Source: Psychromonas sp. Urea-02u-13
Lineage (GTDB): Bacteria; Pseudomonadota; Gammaproteobacteria; Enterobacterales; Psychromonadaceae
Length of the DNA stretch: 64,000 nucleotides
Direction of reading: 5' to 3'
NCBI RefSeq assembly: GCF_002835995.1
Contig: NZ_PJBZ01000040.1
Location: 1 to 64,000 of the forward strand
This document shows, in pieces, positions 37,448-46,430 of this stretch. Made by a program: the position numbers and the translations under genes. The notes beneath the pieces were generated by a model that ran no database searches, was not told the DNA's origin, and worked only from the letters and a program-made list of their open reading frames with translations. How positions within the stretch are numbered: position 1 is the stretch's first letter; each line of letters starts with the position of its first letter.

Positions 37448-38569
37448 TTATTTTTCTGAAGACCAGAGGTAGCTGGTGGTGATTAATTTAACCAGTTCAA
37501 CTTGGCTAGAAACATTCATTTTTTGGAAGATGTGTTTAAGGTGAGTGCGGGCAGTATTGGCACTGATATTTAATTCATTTTGCGTGTTTTTTAAGTTGCA
37601 GTGTCTGGTGAGCGTCGAGGCTAACTTAGCCTCTGCTACGGTAAGACCAAAGATGTTTTGCAGCAGTGTGATGGTAATATTAGGCTCTTTATCGGGATCA
37701 AGAATAAAGATGTGCACCATATTGGTTGCGTTATCTTTTCCTTGAAAGGGCGTGTGGCGAACCTGAAAAGGTTTCACCATTAATTGATAGGCATGAGTGG
37801 AATTTTTACGATTAATACTGATTAAATTCTCGGGGTCGGCATCTAAGCTAAGATCTATTTTACTTGAAAGTAGAGATGATATTTTAAGGTTGCCTTGGTA
37901 TAGGGTGTTATTAAGCAAAAACAGGCCATCTTTTTCTTCAAGAATTGCTTTCGCGTAATCATTATAGTGGAAAACTTGGCTGTTAGCGTTAGCAATAATA
38001 GAGCCTATCGGTTGAAGTTTTAAGCTATTAAGGCCTGCACGTATATAGGTTTCGTTCGTTTCATTGTTTTTTTGAATTTTAATAGCACGTTTAATATCTA
38101 TTAATAGTAATTCTAACTTTGTTATATCATTGAGTGTAAATACTGATTGTTCTTTTTTTCTGGTTAAGAGAATAAAAACATCTTCATTTTCATCAATATT
38201 GAGAGACAGCACTAAATGGTGCTCAATGTTATTGTGTCGAAGAATATCTAAATAGATAAGTGAAGATGAAAAGAGGTTATTGGGGTTACTATAAAGCATG
38301 CTGCCGCTATCAAAAATGTGCCCTCGGTCTGGTTGCTCTCTGGCAATATTGATACGTGGATCATTATTGGGAAGAAAAATAGCAAGTTGATCAAGTGTCG
38401 TTTTAGAAATACCGTAAGACGCTGCATATTTGCATTGGTTAAAAGGTTGGTTTATAGAAATGAGCGTGGCGGAGTTAGCGTTAAATAGTTGGCTTAGTTT
38501 TTCACAAAAGAGTGCCCAATTACGCGTGTTAGCGATACCCGCATAAAGTGTTTCTAATAGCTCTTCCAT
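37448..38569 (-). CDS. LuxR-type helix-turn-helix transcriptional regulator
   Basis: About 373 residues from MEELLETLYAGI; a GTG 96 bases upstream gives a longer, hydrophobic-leader version and cannot be excluded. The N-terminal ~300 residues look like a PAS/GAF-type sensor without a recognised ligand motif. The C-terminal ~65 residues are a LuxR HTH (FGLTVAEAKLASTL, SANTARTHLKHIFQKMNV). No receiver domain. It probably controls the neighbouring secreted-protein gene; that is inference from position. Confidence 0.75.
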   Translation of the reverse strand: MEELLETLYAGIANTRNWALFCEKLSQLFNANSATLISINQPFNQCKYAASYGISKTTLDQLAIFLPNNDPRINIAREQPDRGHIFDSGSMLYSNPNNLFSSSLIYLDILRHNNIEHHLVLSLNIDENEDVFILLTRKKEQSVFTLNDITKLELLLIDIKRAIKIQKNNETNETYIRAGLNSLKLQPIGSIIANANSQVFHYNDYAKAILEEKDGLFLLNNTLYQGNLKISSLLSSKIDLSLDADPENLISINRKNSTHAYQLMVKPFQVRHTPFQGKDNATNMVHIFILDPDKEPNITITLLQNIFGLTVAEAKLASTLTRHCNLKNTQNELNISANTARTHLKHIFQKMNVSSQVELVKLITTSYLWSSEK

Positions 38570-38749
38570 CAGAAGTCTGCGATCCAGCAGAGAATTTTCA
38601 GTGTTTTCATACCTATCCCCATTAAATATCACTATTAAGAATAGGCATAAGCTGGCTTTTAACACGCTGGCACCGAATATTTTTAGCTTTGTACTAATAT
38701 TAATACTAAATGGTCCTCTTTCGGTATAGTGACAAGGAGTCTAATCAGT

Positions 38750-39043
38750 ATGTTTTTTTCAGCCTCAAAATTAAAAGTAGTAAAACAAGCAACCGTTGAA
38801 TTTAGTGAATCAAATAAAACACTGCAGTGGTCCGAGACGGATGGAAATTTATTAGATTTTGCAGAAAGTGCGGGCATATCTCCTATGAGCAGTTGCCGTA
38901 GTGGGCATTGTGGCGCTTGCACTGTTGAACTTGTTGCCGGGCAGATTATTTATGAACATGATGTTTCAGCGGACTTACAGGGAAACCAAATTCTTCTCTG
39001 TAGTGCTAAACCAGCAACAAAGCACATAAAAATAAAGATATAG
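38750..39043 (+). CDS. Plant-type 2Fe-2S ferredoxin-like protein
   Basis: 97 residues from the ATG that follows AAGGAG; a GTG 21 bases earlier is possible. CRSGHCGACTV and LLCSAKP give the four Cys of a plant-type 2Fe-2S cluster. It resembles the ferredoxin end of Hcr/flavohaem-type reductases or a stand-alone ferredoxin. No reductase partner is adjacent. It diverges from the LuxR-type gene. Confidence 0.8.
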   Translation: MFFSASKLKVVKQATVEFSESNKTLQWSETDGNLLDFAESAGISPMSSCRSGHCGACTVELVAGQIIYEHDVSADLQGNQILLCSAKPATKHIKIKI

Positions 39044-39260
39044 CGCACCATTGATGCCGCATCGCTCGCATTTATGGCTAAGAGAACTAATATCTAATCT
39101 AATTGCAAAGATTATGTGCTTTTAGCAAATAGCAAAAGAAGCTCACCGAGCTTGATGGCAATAAATATTACAAATCGTCTTAAATGTACTCTCGAAGAAT
39201 AAAGTGGTGTTGATAGAAATGTTGAGCTCTTTTATCTAAATTTTAAAGTAGGAAATATCG

Positions 39261-40208
39261 ATGACAAGTCTTCTTAATAGTGTTGACCAACGTACTAATT
39301 TAGTAGGTGAAAATAGATTAGAACTCTTATTGTTTCACTTGCAAGGTCGTCAACTATTTGCAATAAATGTATTTAAAGTAAAAGAGGTCGTTAAGCTGCC
39401 TCCTCTTAATCGTTTGCCAAACGCACACCCTAAAATTTCTGGTGTGGCCAATATTCGTGGGCAGTCAATTCCAGTTATTAATTTACGTGAAGCGGTAGGT
39501 TTCAGACCTATTGACGTGGATGAAGAATGTAATTTAATCATTACTGAATATAACCGAACCATACAAGGTTTTTTAGTCGGCAAAGTTGAACGTATTGTTA
39601 ATATGACCTGGAAGGAAATAATGCATCCGCCGAGCAGTGTTGGGCGAGATCATTACCTAACGGCAATTACAAAATTGCAAAAAGGTGACCGAGAAGAAAT
39701 CGTTGAAATTATTGATGTAGAAAAAGTGCTCGCGGAAATCATTGAATACGATGTGTCTATTTCTGAGGGCGTATTAGATAACGAGATTGTTGATGAACTT
39801 GTTGGTGTTAAAATATTACATGCCGATGATTCATCTACTGCGCGTAAACAGGTTGAGTCAACATTGTCACAGCTTGGTATTGAAATTATCCCTGCTGAAA
39901 ATGGTTTGCAAGCGCTAGAGATTTTAAAATCATGGGCTGCCGAGGGTAAGCGTATTGAAGATGAAATCTTAATGCTTATCACCGATGCTGAAATGCCTAT
40001 TATGGATGGTTATAAGTTAACCTCTGAAGTGCGTGCTAATCCCGACATGTCAGAATTATATATCGTCTTAAATACCTCGCTAAGTGGTAGCTTCAATCAA
40101 GCAATGGTTGAAAAAGTAGGTTGTAATGCGTTGCTTTCAAAGTTTCAGCCAGACAGATTAGTTGAAGCGGTTCAAGAAAGGCTTAAAGCTAAATTACAAC
40201 GTAAATAA
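39261..40208 (+). CDS. cheV: Chemotaxis coupling/receiver protein CheV
   Basis: A 315-residue protein with a CheW-like domain (~20-165: LLFHLQGRQLFAINVFKV, NIRGQSIPVINLREA) fused to a CheY-like receiver (~185-310: ILHADDSSTARKQ with acidic pocket, TDAEMPIMDGY with phospho-accepting Asp, NTSLSGS, and a Lys near KFQ). CheV couples chemoreceptors to CheA and is itself phosphorylated. No other chemotaxis genes are nearby. An AGTAGGA ribosome site precedes the ATG. Confidence 0.92.
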   Translation: MTSLLNSVDQRTNLVGENRLELLLFHLQGRQLFAINVFKVKEVVKLPPLNRLPNAHPKISGVANIRGQSIPVINLREAVGFRPIDVDEECNLIITEYNRTIQGFLVGKVERIVNMTWKEIMHPPSSVGRDHYLTAITKLQKGDREEIVEIIDVEKVLAEIIEYDVSISEGVLDNEIVDELVGVKILHADDSSTARKQVESTLSQLGIEIIPAENGLQALEILKSWAAEGKRIEDEILMLITDAEMPIMDGYKLTSEVRANPDMSELYIVLNTSLSGSFNQAMVEKVGCNALLSKFQPDRLVEAVQERLKAKLQRK

Positions 40209-40221
40209 GTTAATAACTTCA

Positions 40222-40252
40222 CAGGCTTAATGTTTATTTAAGCCTGATGTTT
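40222..40252 (+). terminator. Probable terminator of cheV
   Basis: CAGGCTTAA (40222-40230) pairs with TTAAGCCTG (40238-40246); the trailing ATGTTTG is only partly T-rich. Confidence 0.5.
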
Positions 40253-40344
40253 GCACATTGCTTTAGTTATCTTTACTCTATTCCAATCTACCCCTGTTTT
40301 TCCTTTTCTTTAGTATTCTATTGAGTGCCAAAAAAAGCATGCGG

Positions 40345-40607
40345 TATATACCCATGTTACCTCAATATGCTTTGTCAGGCACAAGCTCGATAACGAGAGG
40401 TGATTTTTATTCACTTTTTGATTGTTGTAACGCGAACTGCCATGGTTGAATAACAAGTGAGATTGCGCTCCGTAGGGCAAAGAAACTTATACCAATCTAC
40501 GTCGTTATAAAATTTCGACTTAGAATGACTAGGCTTCAATTTTATGCCTAGTATCTCGGCACAATTTTCCTTGCTGACTTTGCACCTTGAAGTAGCATGG
40601 GTATATA
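40345..40607. repeat. MITE-like repeat, family A, complete copy
   Basis: 263 bases with ends TATATACCCATGTTACCTCA and the complement of TATATACCCATGCTACTTCA. The interior matches 1-272 in reverse. It fills most of the cheV-clpS gap, ending 36 bases before clpS. A 153-codon frame on the minus strand here runs from clpS antisense through the repeat and is not credible. Confidence 0.8.
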
Positions 40608-40643
40608 ATTCCCATAACTTTAATAATAAGACTAAACTGAAAG

Positions 40644-40970
40644 ATGAGTGATAAAAATCCCCCGCAAACAGGTAATGAATCGGCGACCATTGAGCGGTTA
40701 GAAACAAAATTAATGCCGCCATCGATGTATAACGTGTTATTACATAACGATGATTATACGCCGATGGATTTTGTGATTGATGTATTACAACGTTTTTTCC
40801 GTTTAGATAGCGAAAACGCCACCGAAGTGATGCTAAACGTTCATTATAAAGAGGTTGGAATCTGTGGCACATTTAGTGCTGAAATTGCTGAAACAAAAGT
40901 GATGCAAGTATTAAATTACGCAAAACAAAATGAGCACCCATTACGTTGCTCAATGGAAAAAGAGTCGTAA
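40644..40970 (+). CDS. clpS: ClpAP adaptor protein ClpS
   Basis: A 108-residue adaptor. [20 protein letters not shown] and the ADVML-like segment (here [17 protein letters not shown]) form the pocket that binds N-end-rule substrates (bulky hydrophobic N-termini) and hands them to ClpA. It starts 28 bases before clpA; the two are an operon. Confidence 0.96.
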   Translation: MSDKNPPQTGNESATIERLETKLMPPSMYNVLLHNDDYTPMDFVIDVLQRFFRLDSENATEVMLNVHYKEVGICGTFSAEIAETKVMQVLNYAKQNEHPLRCSMEKES

Positions 40971-40998
40971 ATTGTAATCAACCCATTAAGGGGTCTCT

Positions 40999-43260
40999 AT
41001 GTTAGATAAAGCCTTAGAAAATAGTTTAGATTTAGCCTTCCGTTTTGCGTTTGAAAAATCGCATGAATTCATGACCGTTGAGCATTTGTTACTTGCGTTG
41101 CTTGAAAATGGAGAAATAAAAACATTGTTAACCGCTTGCTCGGTTGACATGGTCTCTCTGCACATTGAAATATTAACCTATTTAGAAAATACCCCTGCCG
41201 TACCTGAAGTCCATACCCAAGAGATAGAAATTCAGCCAACGATTGCCTTTGAGCGTGTTTTACAACGTGCTATTTTCCATGTGCAATCATCTGGTAGTAC
41301 AGAAGTTTCTGCGGGTAGTGTGTTAGTTGCCATGTTTAGCGAGCAAGAATCACAAGCGGTATACCTACTGAAAAAAGCGAATCTATCTCGTTTAGATGTG
41401 GTTAATTATATCTCGCATGGCATCAGTAAATCGGCAGATACGGCACCGGCTATTTATCATGAACAAGAACAAATAGAGCAACCTGCGGAAGCAAAAGAAG
41501 AGATGCAATTTACCATTAACCTCAATGAGCGTGTAGAAGCGGGTGAAATAGACCCACTAATTGGCCGTGATAAAGAAGTTGAGCGTTGCGTACAAATATT
41601 GTGTCGTCGTCGTAAAAACAACCCGTTACTGGTTGGTGAAGCGGGTGTGGGTAAAACAGCCATTGCTGAAGGGCTAGCATACCGTATTGTAAACGGTGAC
41701 GTACCTGATGTTATTAATGACAATATTATCTACTCGTTAGACATGGGCGCATTACTTGCGGGAACAAAATATCGTGGTGAATTTGAGCAACGTTTCAAAA
41801 CAGTATTAACGCAGCTTGAAGAGCAAGATAACGCCATTTTATTTATTGATGAAATACACACCATTATTGGCGCGGGTGCAGCAACTGGTGGCCAGCTAGA
41901 TGCGGCTAACCTATTAAAACCTTTGTTGAGTGGTGGTAAGTTACGTTGCATGGGATCTACAACTTATAAAGAGTTTGGACAGGTTTTTGAAAAAGAACAC
42001 GCACTTGCACGTCGTTTCCAAAAAATAGATGTACTTGAGCCATCGATTAAAGAAACAGGGCAAATTTTACTGGGGCTTCGCTCTCGTTATGAAGCACATC
42101 ACGATATTCGTTATACCAATAAAGCATTGATGGCGGCAGCTGAGTTAAGCGCTAAATACATTAATGACAGACATTTACCCGATAAAGCGATTGATGTTAT
42201 TGATGAAGCGGGATCGCAAATGCGTTTATTACCGCCAAGTAAGCGTAAAAAAACAATTGGTGTTTTAGAGATAGAAAACATCATTGCTAAAATTGCACGT
42301 ATCCCTAAAAACTCAGTGAGCAGTTCAGACAAAGATCAACTTGCTAAGTTACCTGAACGTTTGAAAATGACTGTATTTGGTCAAAATGAAGCGATAGATC
42401 AATTAACCGACGCCATTCACTTAAATCGTTCTGGTTTATCTGAAGAGTTTAAACCGATTGGTTCATTCTTATTTGCGGGACCAACGGGTGTGGGTAAAAC
42501 AGAAGTAACACAACAACTTGCGAAAGCGATGGGCGTTGAGTTATTACGTTTTGATATGTCAGAGTATATGGAGAAACATACGGTTTCACGTTTACTGGGC
42601 GCGCCTCCGGGTTACGTTGGTCATGAGCAAGCAGGGTTGTTGACTGATGCGGTTATCAAACATCCTTATGCGGTATTACTCTTAGATGAGATTGAAAAAG
42701 CACACAGTGATATTTATAACATTCTGCTACAGGTAATGGATCACGGCACACTAACGGATAATAATGGTCGTAAAGCTGACTTTAGAAATATCGTCTTAGT
42801 GATGACAACCAATGCCGGTGTACGTGAAACAACAAGAAGCAGTATCGGTTTTAAAGACCAAGAAGATTCACTTAAAGTAATGGATGAGATTAATAAACTG
42901 TTTTCACCAGAGTTTAGAAATCGTCTAGATAATGTTATCTGGTTTGAGCATCTTAGCCTTGAAGTCATTTATCAAGTGGTTGATAAATTTATTGTTCAAC
43001 TACAAGCGCAATTAGATAAAAAACAGATCTCCCTTGAAGTGAGTGAAAGCGCACGTAAGTGGCTAGCTGAACATGGCTACGATAAAGCAATGGGCGCAAG
43101 ACCAATGGCAAGATTAATTCAAGATAAATTGAAAAAACCATTAGCGAATGAGATCTTGTTTGGTCAGTTACAAGACGGTGGTAGTGTAACCGTAGAGCTA
43201 AGTAAGTCAGGTGATGCGATTGACTTTACCTATGCAAAAACCATGGTAATGAGCGAATAA
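40999..43260 (+). CDS. clpA: ATP-dependent Clp protease ATPase subunit ClpA
   Basis: A 753-residue double-AAA unfoldase: N-domain (~1-145, ClpS docking), D1 with Walker [10 protein letters not shown] (~213) and Walker [13 protein letters not shown], and D2 with Walker [10 protein letters not shown] (~493), Walker [12 protein letters not shown] and sensor 2 GARPMAR. It feeds substrates to ClpP. An AAGGGG ribosome site lies before the ATG. Normal length (~758 in E. coli). Confidence 0.97.
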   Translation: MLDKALENSLDLAFRFAFEKSHEFMTVEHLLLALLENGEIKTLLTACSVDMVSLHIEILTYLENTPAVPEVHTQEIEIQPTIAFERVLQRAIFHVQSSGSTEVSAGSVLVAMFSEQESQAVYLLKKANLSRLDVVNYISHGISKSADTAPAIYHEQEQIEQPAEAKEEMQFTINLNERVEAGEIDPLIGRDKEVERCVQILCRRRKNNPLLVGEAGVGKTAIAEGLAYRIVNGDVPDVINDNIIYSLDMGALLAGTKYRGEFEQRFKTVLTQLEEQDNAILFIDEIHTIIGAGAATGGQLDAANLLKPLLSGGKLRCMGSTTYKEFGQVFEKEHALARRFQKIDVLEPSIKETGQILLGLRSRYEAHHDIRYTNKALMAAAELSAKYINDRHLPDKAIDVIDEAGSQMRLLPPSKRKKTIGVLEIENIIAKIARIPKNSVSSSDKDQLAKLPERLKMTVFGQNEAIDQLTDAIHLNRSGLSEEFKPIGSFLFAGPTGVGKTEVTQQLAKAMGVELLRFDMSEYMEKHTVSRLLGAPPGYVGHEQAGLLTDAVIKHPYAVLLLDEIEKAHSDIYNILLQVMDHGTLTDNNGRKADFRNIVLVMTTNAGVRETTRSSIGFKDQEDSLKVMDEINKLFSPEFRNRLDNVIWFEHLSLEVIYQVVDKFIVQLQAQLDKKQISLEVSESARKWLAEHGYDKAMGARPMARLIQDKLKKPLANEILFGQLQDGGSVTVELSKSGDAIDFTYAKTMVMSE

Positions 43261-43296
43261 GACTGGAAAGTTGAAAGACTAGAAGGTGCTAAAACT

Positions 43297-43332
43297 AAAA
43301 AAGGTAAAGTGAATGTTCACTTTACCTTTTTT
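43297..43332. terminator. Bidirectional terminator between clpA and queC
   Basis: AAAAAAGGTAAAGTGAA pairs with TTCACTTTACCTTTTTT almost without a loop, with A on one side and T on the other, so it should stop transcripts from both convergent genes. Confidence 0.9.
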
Positions 43333-43352
43333 ATTGATACAAGATTATAAAC

Positions 43353-44024
43353 TTAGGCGTTTAGATCTTCGTATTCAACTGGGTCAGTAAGACCATTTTT
43401 CTCAAATGCTTCAAGACGTTCAACACAGCTACCGCATAAACCACAGGCTTTTTCACGGCCGTTATAACAAGTCCACGTTTTACCGTAATCAAGACCCATA
43501 CGTATGCCATCTTTTAATATACCAATCTTATTACTGGTTAAATAAGGCGAATAAATCTCAGTAGATTCATAATTGGCAACGGCGGCTACTTCATTCATTT
43601 TCTCTACAAAAATAGGGCGACAGTCTGGGTAGATTTCATGATCGCCTGAGTGAGCACCGTAATAAACTTGCTCTGCACCAATTGAAACGGCATAACCTAT
43701 CGCTAATGAAAGTAAAATCATATTACGATTGGGCACAACCGTACTTTTCATATTTTCATTTTGATAGTGGCCAATTGCAACATCAATTGAATCATCGGTC
43801 AGAGAAGAGCCACCAATAAGCTGATTAATAGCTGAGATATCAATCACTTTGTGGTTAATATCTAATTCTGAGCAGACTGAACGTGCCACATCAATCTCTT
43901 TGATATGACGCTGTCCATAATCAAATGTTAAAGCATAAGGGGTTAAACCCTCTTCAATGGCTTTATGTAAAACCGTATAAGAGTCCATTCCACCCGAGTA
44001 TATAACAACGACTTTTTTTTGCAT
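43353..44024 (-). CDS. queC: 7-cyano-7-deazaguanine synthase
   Basis: About 223 residues from [15 protein letters not shown]; a GTG 18 bases upstream is an alternative. [10 protein letters not shown]-type PP-loop near the N-terminus binds ATP, and [15 protein letters not shown] at the end binds zinc. It converts carboxy-deazaguanine to preQ0 in queuosine synthesis. Divergent from queE, the preceding pathway step. Confidence 0.95.
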   Translation of the reverse strand: MQKKVVVIYSGGMDSYTVLHKAIEEGLTPYALTFDYGQRHIKEIDVARSVCSELDINHKVIDISAINQLIGGSSLTDDSIDVAIGHYQNENMKSTVVPNRNMILLSLAIGYAVSIGAEQVYYGAHSGDHEIYPDCRPIFVEKMNEVAAVANYESTEIYSPYLTSNKIGILKDGIRMGLDYGKTWTCYNGREKACGLCGSCVERLEAFEKNGLTDPVEYEDLNA

Positions 44025-44107
44025 TTTGCTTGTATTTCCCACTTTATTTCATTATAAATCAGGTCAGTCATTTTGTGACCCATATCAACCGTTGAGTATA
44101 ACCGCTA

Positions 44108-44785
44108 ATGCAGAAAAATTACAAAGTAAATGAGCTATTTCAGACCATTCAAGGCGAAGGGTTTTATACTGGCGTTCCCGCTATTTTTGTCCGCTTACAA
44201 GGGTGTGATGTTGGATGTGCCTGGTGTGATACCAAGCATACGTGGGAAATTGATCCCGCTAAAGAAACATCACTTAACCTCTTAACCGATCGTAGTAATG
44301 AGTCAGATTGTTGGTCGAGTGTAAGTGCACAGGGCATTATCGATGAAATTAAGCGCTTAGGTTATACGGCAAAATTGGTGGTTATCACCGGCGGTGAACC
44401 GTGCATGTTCGATTTACGCGAATTAACGCATTTATTACATGAATTTGGTTTTCATGCTCAAATTGAAACTAGCGGGACATACCCTGTTTTAGTTGATGCT
44501 TACAGTTGGGTAACGGTTTCACCTAAAGTGAATATGCGTGCTAAGAAAGAGGTGCTGTTATCGGCACTTGAGCGTGCTAATGAAATAAAACATCCGGTAG
44601 GTACAGAGAAAGACATCGAGCAGTTAGATGCGCTTTTACAGCCTCTAAAATCGCTTAAAGACAAGACCATCTGTTTGCAGCCTATTTCACAAAAAGCCAA
44701 AGCAACGGCGCTGTGTATGCAAACCTGTATTGAGCGTAATTGGCGTTTATCGGTGCAGGTGCATAAATATTTAGATATTGATTAA
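44108..44785 (+). CDS. queE: 7-carboxy-7-deazaguanine synthase
   Basis: A 225-residue radical-SAM enzyme. FQTIQGEGFYTGVPAIFVR is the usual start; GCDVGCAWCD holds the CxxxCxxC iron-sulfur site; VITGGEPCMFD is the SAM-binding GGEP. It contracts carboxy-tetrahydropterin to carboxy-deazaguanine, upstream of QueC. The two share an 83-base divergent promoter region; I see no preQ1 riboswitch there. Confidence 0.95.
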   Translation: MQKNYKVNELFQTIQGEGFYTGVPAIFVRLQGCDVGCAWCDTKHTWEIDPAKETSLNLLTDRSNESDCWSSVSAQGIIDEIKRLGYTAKLVVITGGEPCMFDLRELTHLLHEFGFHAQIETSGTYPVLVDAYSWVTVSPKVNMRAKKEVLLSALERANEIKHPVGTEKDIEQLDALLQPLKSLKDKTICLQPISQKAKATALCMQTCIERNWRLSVQVHKYLDID

Positions 44786-44802
44786 AACGAATTGAACACA
44801 AG

Positions 44803-44845
44803 ACTAAGGTGTTATTTTTAATAAAATGACACCTTAGTTTGTTTT
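44803..44845 (+). terminator. Terminator of queE
   Basis: ACTAAGGTGT (44803-44812) pairs with ACACCTTAGT (44829-44838), followed by TTGTTTT. It lies just before the convergent dolP gene end. Confidence 0.85.
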
Positions 44846-44855
44846 ATAGAATAGA

Positions 44856-45437
44856 TTATTTCTCTGGGATAATTTGGAAAACTCGGTTTACACGTTTAAC
44901 ACCTGATATTTTACGGCTAACATTCGTCGCGTTATCTGCAGTCTCTTTATCAACCCTACCAATCAAAAACAATTCAGCATCTTCCGTCACTACTTTTATT
45001 TGGAAAGAATTAATCTCATCATGTGCCGTTAATTGGCTTTTTGCTTTGGTGGTGATCCAACTGTCTTGGCTCTGCTGTACAAAACCAATCGGTTTGCTCA
45101 CACGTAGCTGGTTATAAACCTGCTTTACATTTTTTAGCGTACTAAGTTGATTACCGATCATGTTTTTTTGCACTTCATTATTTACTTGCCCGATAGCGAG
45201 TAAATAACCATTGTTGGTAATTAAACTAATACGTATATCACGATGGTTTAAATCGAGTTCGGTAATTTTATCGAGTGCCGCTAAGGCTAAATTATCATCA
45301 TCTATTTGCGTTGAAATTGAGCGCTCATCACTGGTCACTGCAACCGCAGTACCTGCGACAACAATCAAGCCGCCCGCACAGCCTTGCAGTAGCAAAAAGG
45401 TTAGCAACATAGGAATAAGCGTAAATTTTATTTTCAT
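44856..45437 (-). CDS. dolP: BON-domain outer-membrane lipoprotein DolP (YraP)
   Basis: A 193-residue lipoprotein: lipobox LLLQGC with Cys20, then two BON domains (~45-115, ~120-190; DIRISLITNNGYLLAIGQV and FQIKVVTEDAELFLIGRV are equivalent strands). In E. coli DolP sits at division sites, binds anionic phospholipid and supports amidase activation and outer-membrane integrity. Last gene of lpoA-yraN-diaA-dolP, nine bases after diaA. Confidence 0.92.
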   Translation of the reverse strand: MKIKFTLIPMLLTFLLLQGCAGGLIVVAGTAVAVTSDERSISTQIDDDNLALAALDKITELDLNHRDIRISLITNNGYLLAIGQVNNEVQKNMIGNQLSTLKNVKQVYNQLRVSKPIGFVQQSQDSWITTKAKSQLTAHDEINSFQIKVVTEDAELFLIGRVDKETADNATNVSRKISGVKRVNRVFQIIPEK

Positions 45438-45446
45438 ATTGATAAC

Positions 45447-46034
45447 TTAATGTTGAGGGAAAAGTTGTTGATCAATAAGATCACTTAAACAATTGATCAC
45501 CAAAAGATGTATCTCTTCAATACGTGATCCCTTATCACTAGGCGCACGAATTTCAATGTCATCTGAACCTAACAAACCCGCTAATTCACCACCATCAACA
45601 CCATTCAGCGCAATGATTTGAATCGATTTACTAAGCGCTGTTTCTACCGCTTTTATCATATTACGGCTATTACCGCCGTGACTAATAACCAGTAAAATAT
45701 CGCCTTCTTGTGCAATCGCAGAGATTTGCTTTGCGTATATCTGGTCAAAATGACTATCAGTTGCAATGGCAGAAACTAACGCAGAATCGGCGGTAATTGC
45801 GATGGCAGGAAGCGAAGGGCGATCCGTTTCATATTTATTGAGTAAGTGAGAAGAAAAAATCTGTGCAAGGGCAGCTGCGCCACCATTGCCACACACTAAT
45901 ATCTTGTTGCCACGTACCAGTGTTGCCGTTAAAGCCAATGCAGCTTTTTCGATAGACTCAGGTAATGCCTCTGCGGCCACTATTTTGGTTTGAATGCTCT
46001 CTGCAAAGTGAGCGTGTATTTTTTCATTTATCAT
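45447..46034 (-). CDS. diaA: SIS-domain protein DiaA
   Basis: A 195-residue sugar-isomerase-fold protein. [21 protein letters not shown] is the phosphosugar-binding loop and [13 protein letters not shown] the second SIS motif. The E. coli protein in this gene order is DiaA, a DnaA-binding tetramer that promotes initiation at oriC; the related GmhA is a sedoheptulose-7-phosphate isomerase. Gene order favours DiaA. Confidence 0.9.
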   Translation of the reverse strand: MINEKIHAHFAESIQTKIVAAEALPESIEKAALALTATLVRGNKILVCGNGGAAALAQIFSSHLLNKYETDRPSLPAIAITADSALVSAIATDSHFDQIYAKQISAIAQEGDILLVISHGGNSRNMIKAVETALSKSIQIIALNGVDGGELAGLLGSDDIEIRAPSDKGSRIEEIHLLVINCLSDLIDQQLFPQH

Positions 46035-46049
46035 TTGCTTGTCTTCTCT

Positions 46050-46430
46050 TTATGCTTGAAACGCGTCTTTTACCCAGAGGGGTGTGTTGTCAGAGTCGTT
46101 TAAAGCGATAGCATCAAAACGGCAATAGGGCTCAGAAGTTAACTGTGTCAAATAATGGCTGGCCGTTTTGATTATTTTTCGTTGTTTGGTTTGATTGATA
46201 GAAGCTAATGCACCACCGAAATCACCGTTCTTGCGATAGCGTACCTCAATAAAAACCAAGGTATCTTCATCTAACATGATTAAATCAACTTCACCAAAAC
46301 GACAATAATAGTTTTGATGAAGCAGTGTTAAACCTTGCTTACGTAAGTAAGCTAATGCTTTTTTCTCAGCTATTACACCCGTTGAATTACTCGGCTGTAA
46401 TAGGCGAGGCAATTTCAAAAAGCGCTCCAT
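46050..46430 (-). CDS. yraN: UPF0102 (YraN) nuclease-like protein
   Basis: A 126-residue protein of the YraN family with a PD-(D/E)xK-like core: GEVDLIMLDEDTLVFIEVRYRK has the D...ExK pattern. Biochemical role unknown; the fold is that of Holliday-junction resolvases. It overlaps the end of lpoA by 44 bases, which suggests translational coupling. Confidence 0.9.
   Translation of the reverse strand: MERFLKLPRLLQPSNSTGVIAEKKALAYLRKQGLTLLHQNYYCRFGEVDLIMLDEDTLVFIEVRYRKNGDFGGALASINQTKQRKIIKTASHYLTQLTSEPYCRFDAIALNDSDNTPLWVKDAFQA

Noticed and set aside
40411-40872. Minus-strand open frame of 153 codons
   Set aside because: It runs antisense through clpS and the family A element, with no protein features.
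44025-44107. preQ1 riboswitch between queC and queE
   Set aside because: The 83-base divergent gap has no preQ1-type hairpin with an A-rich tail near either start.
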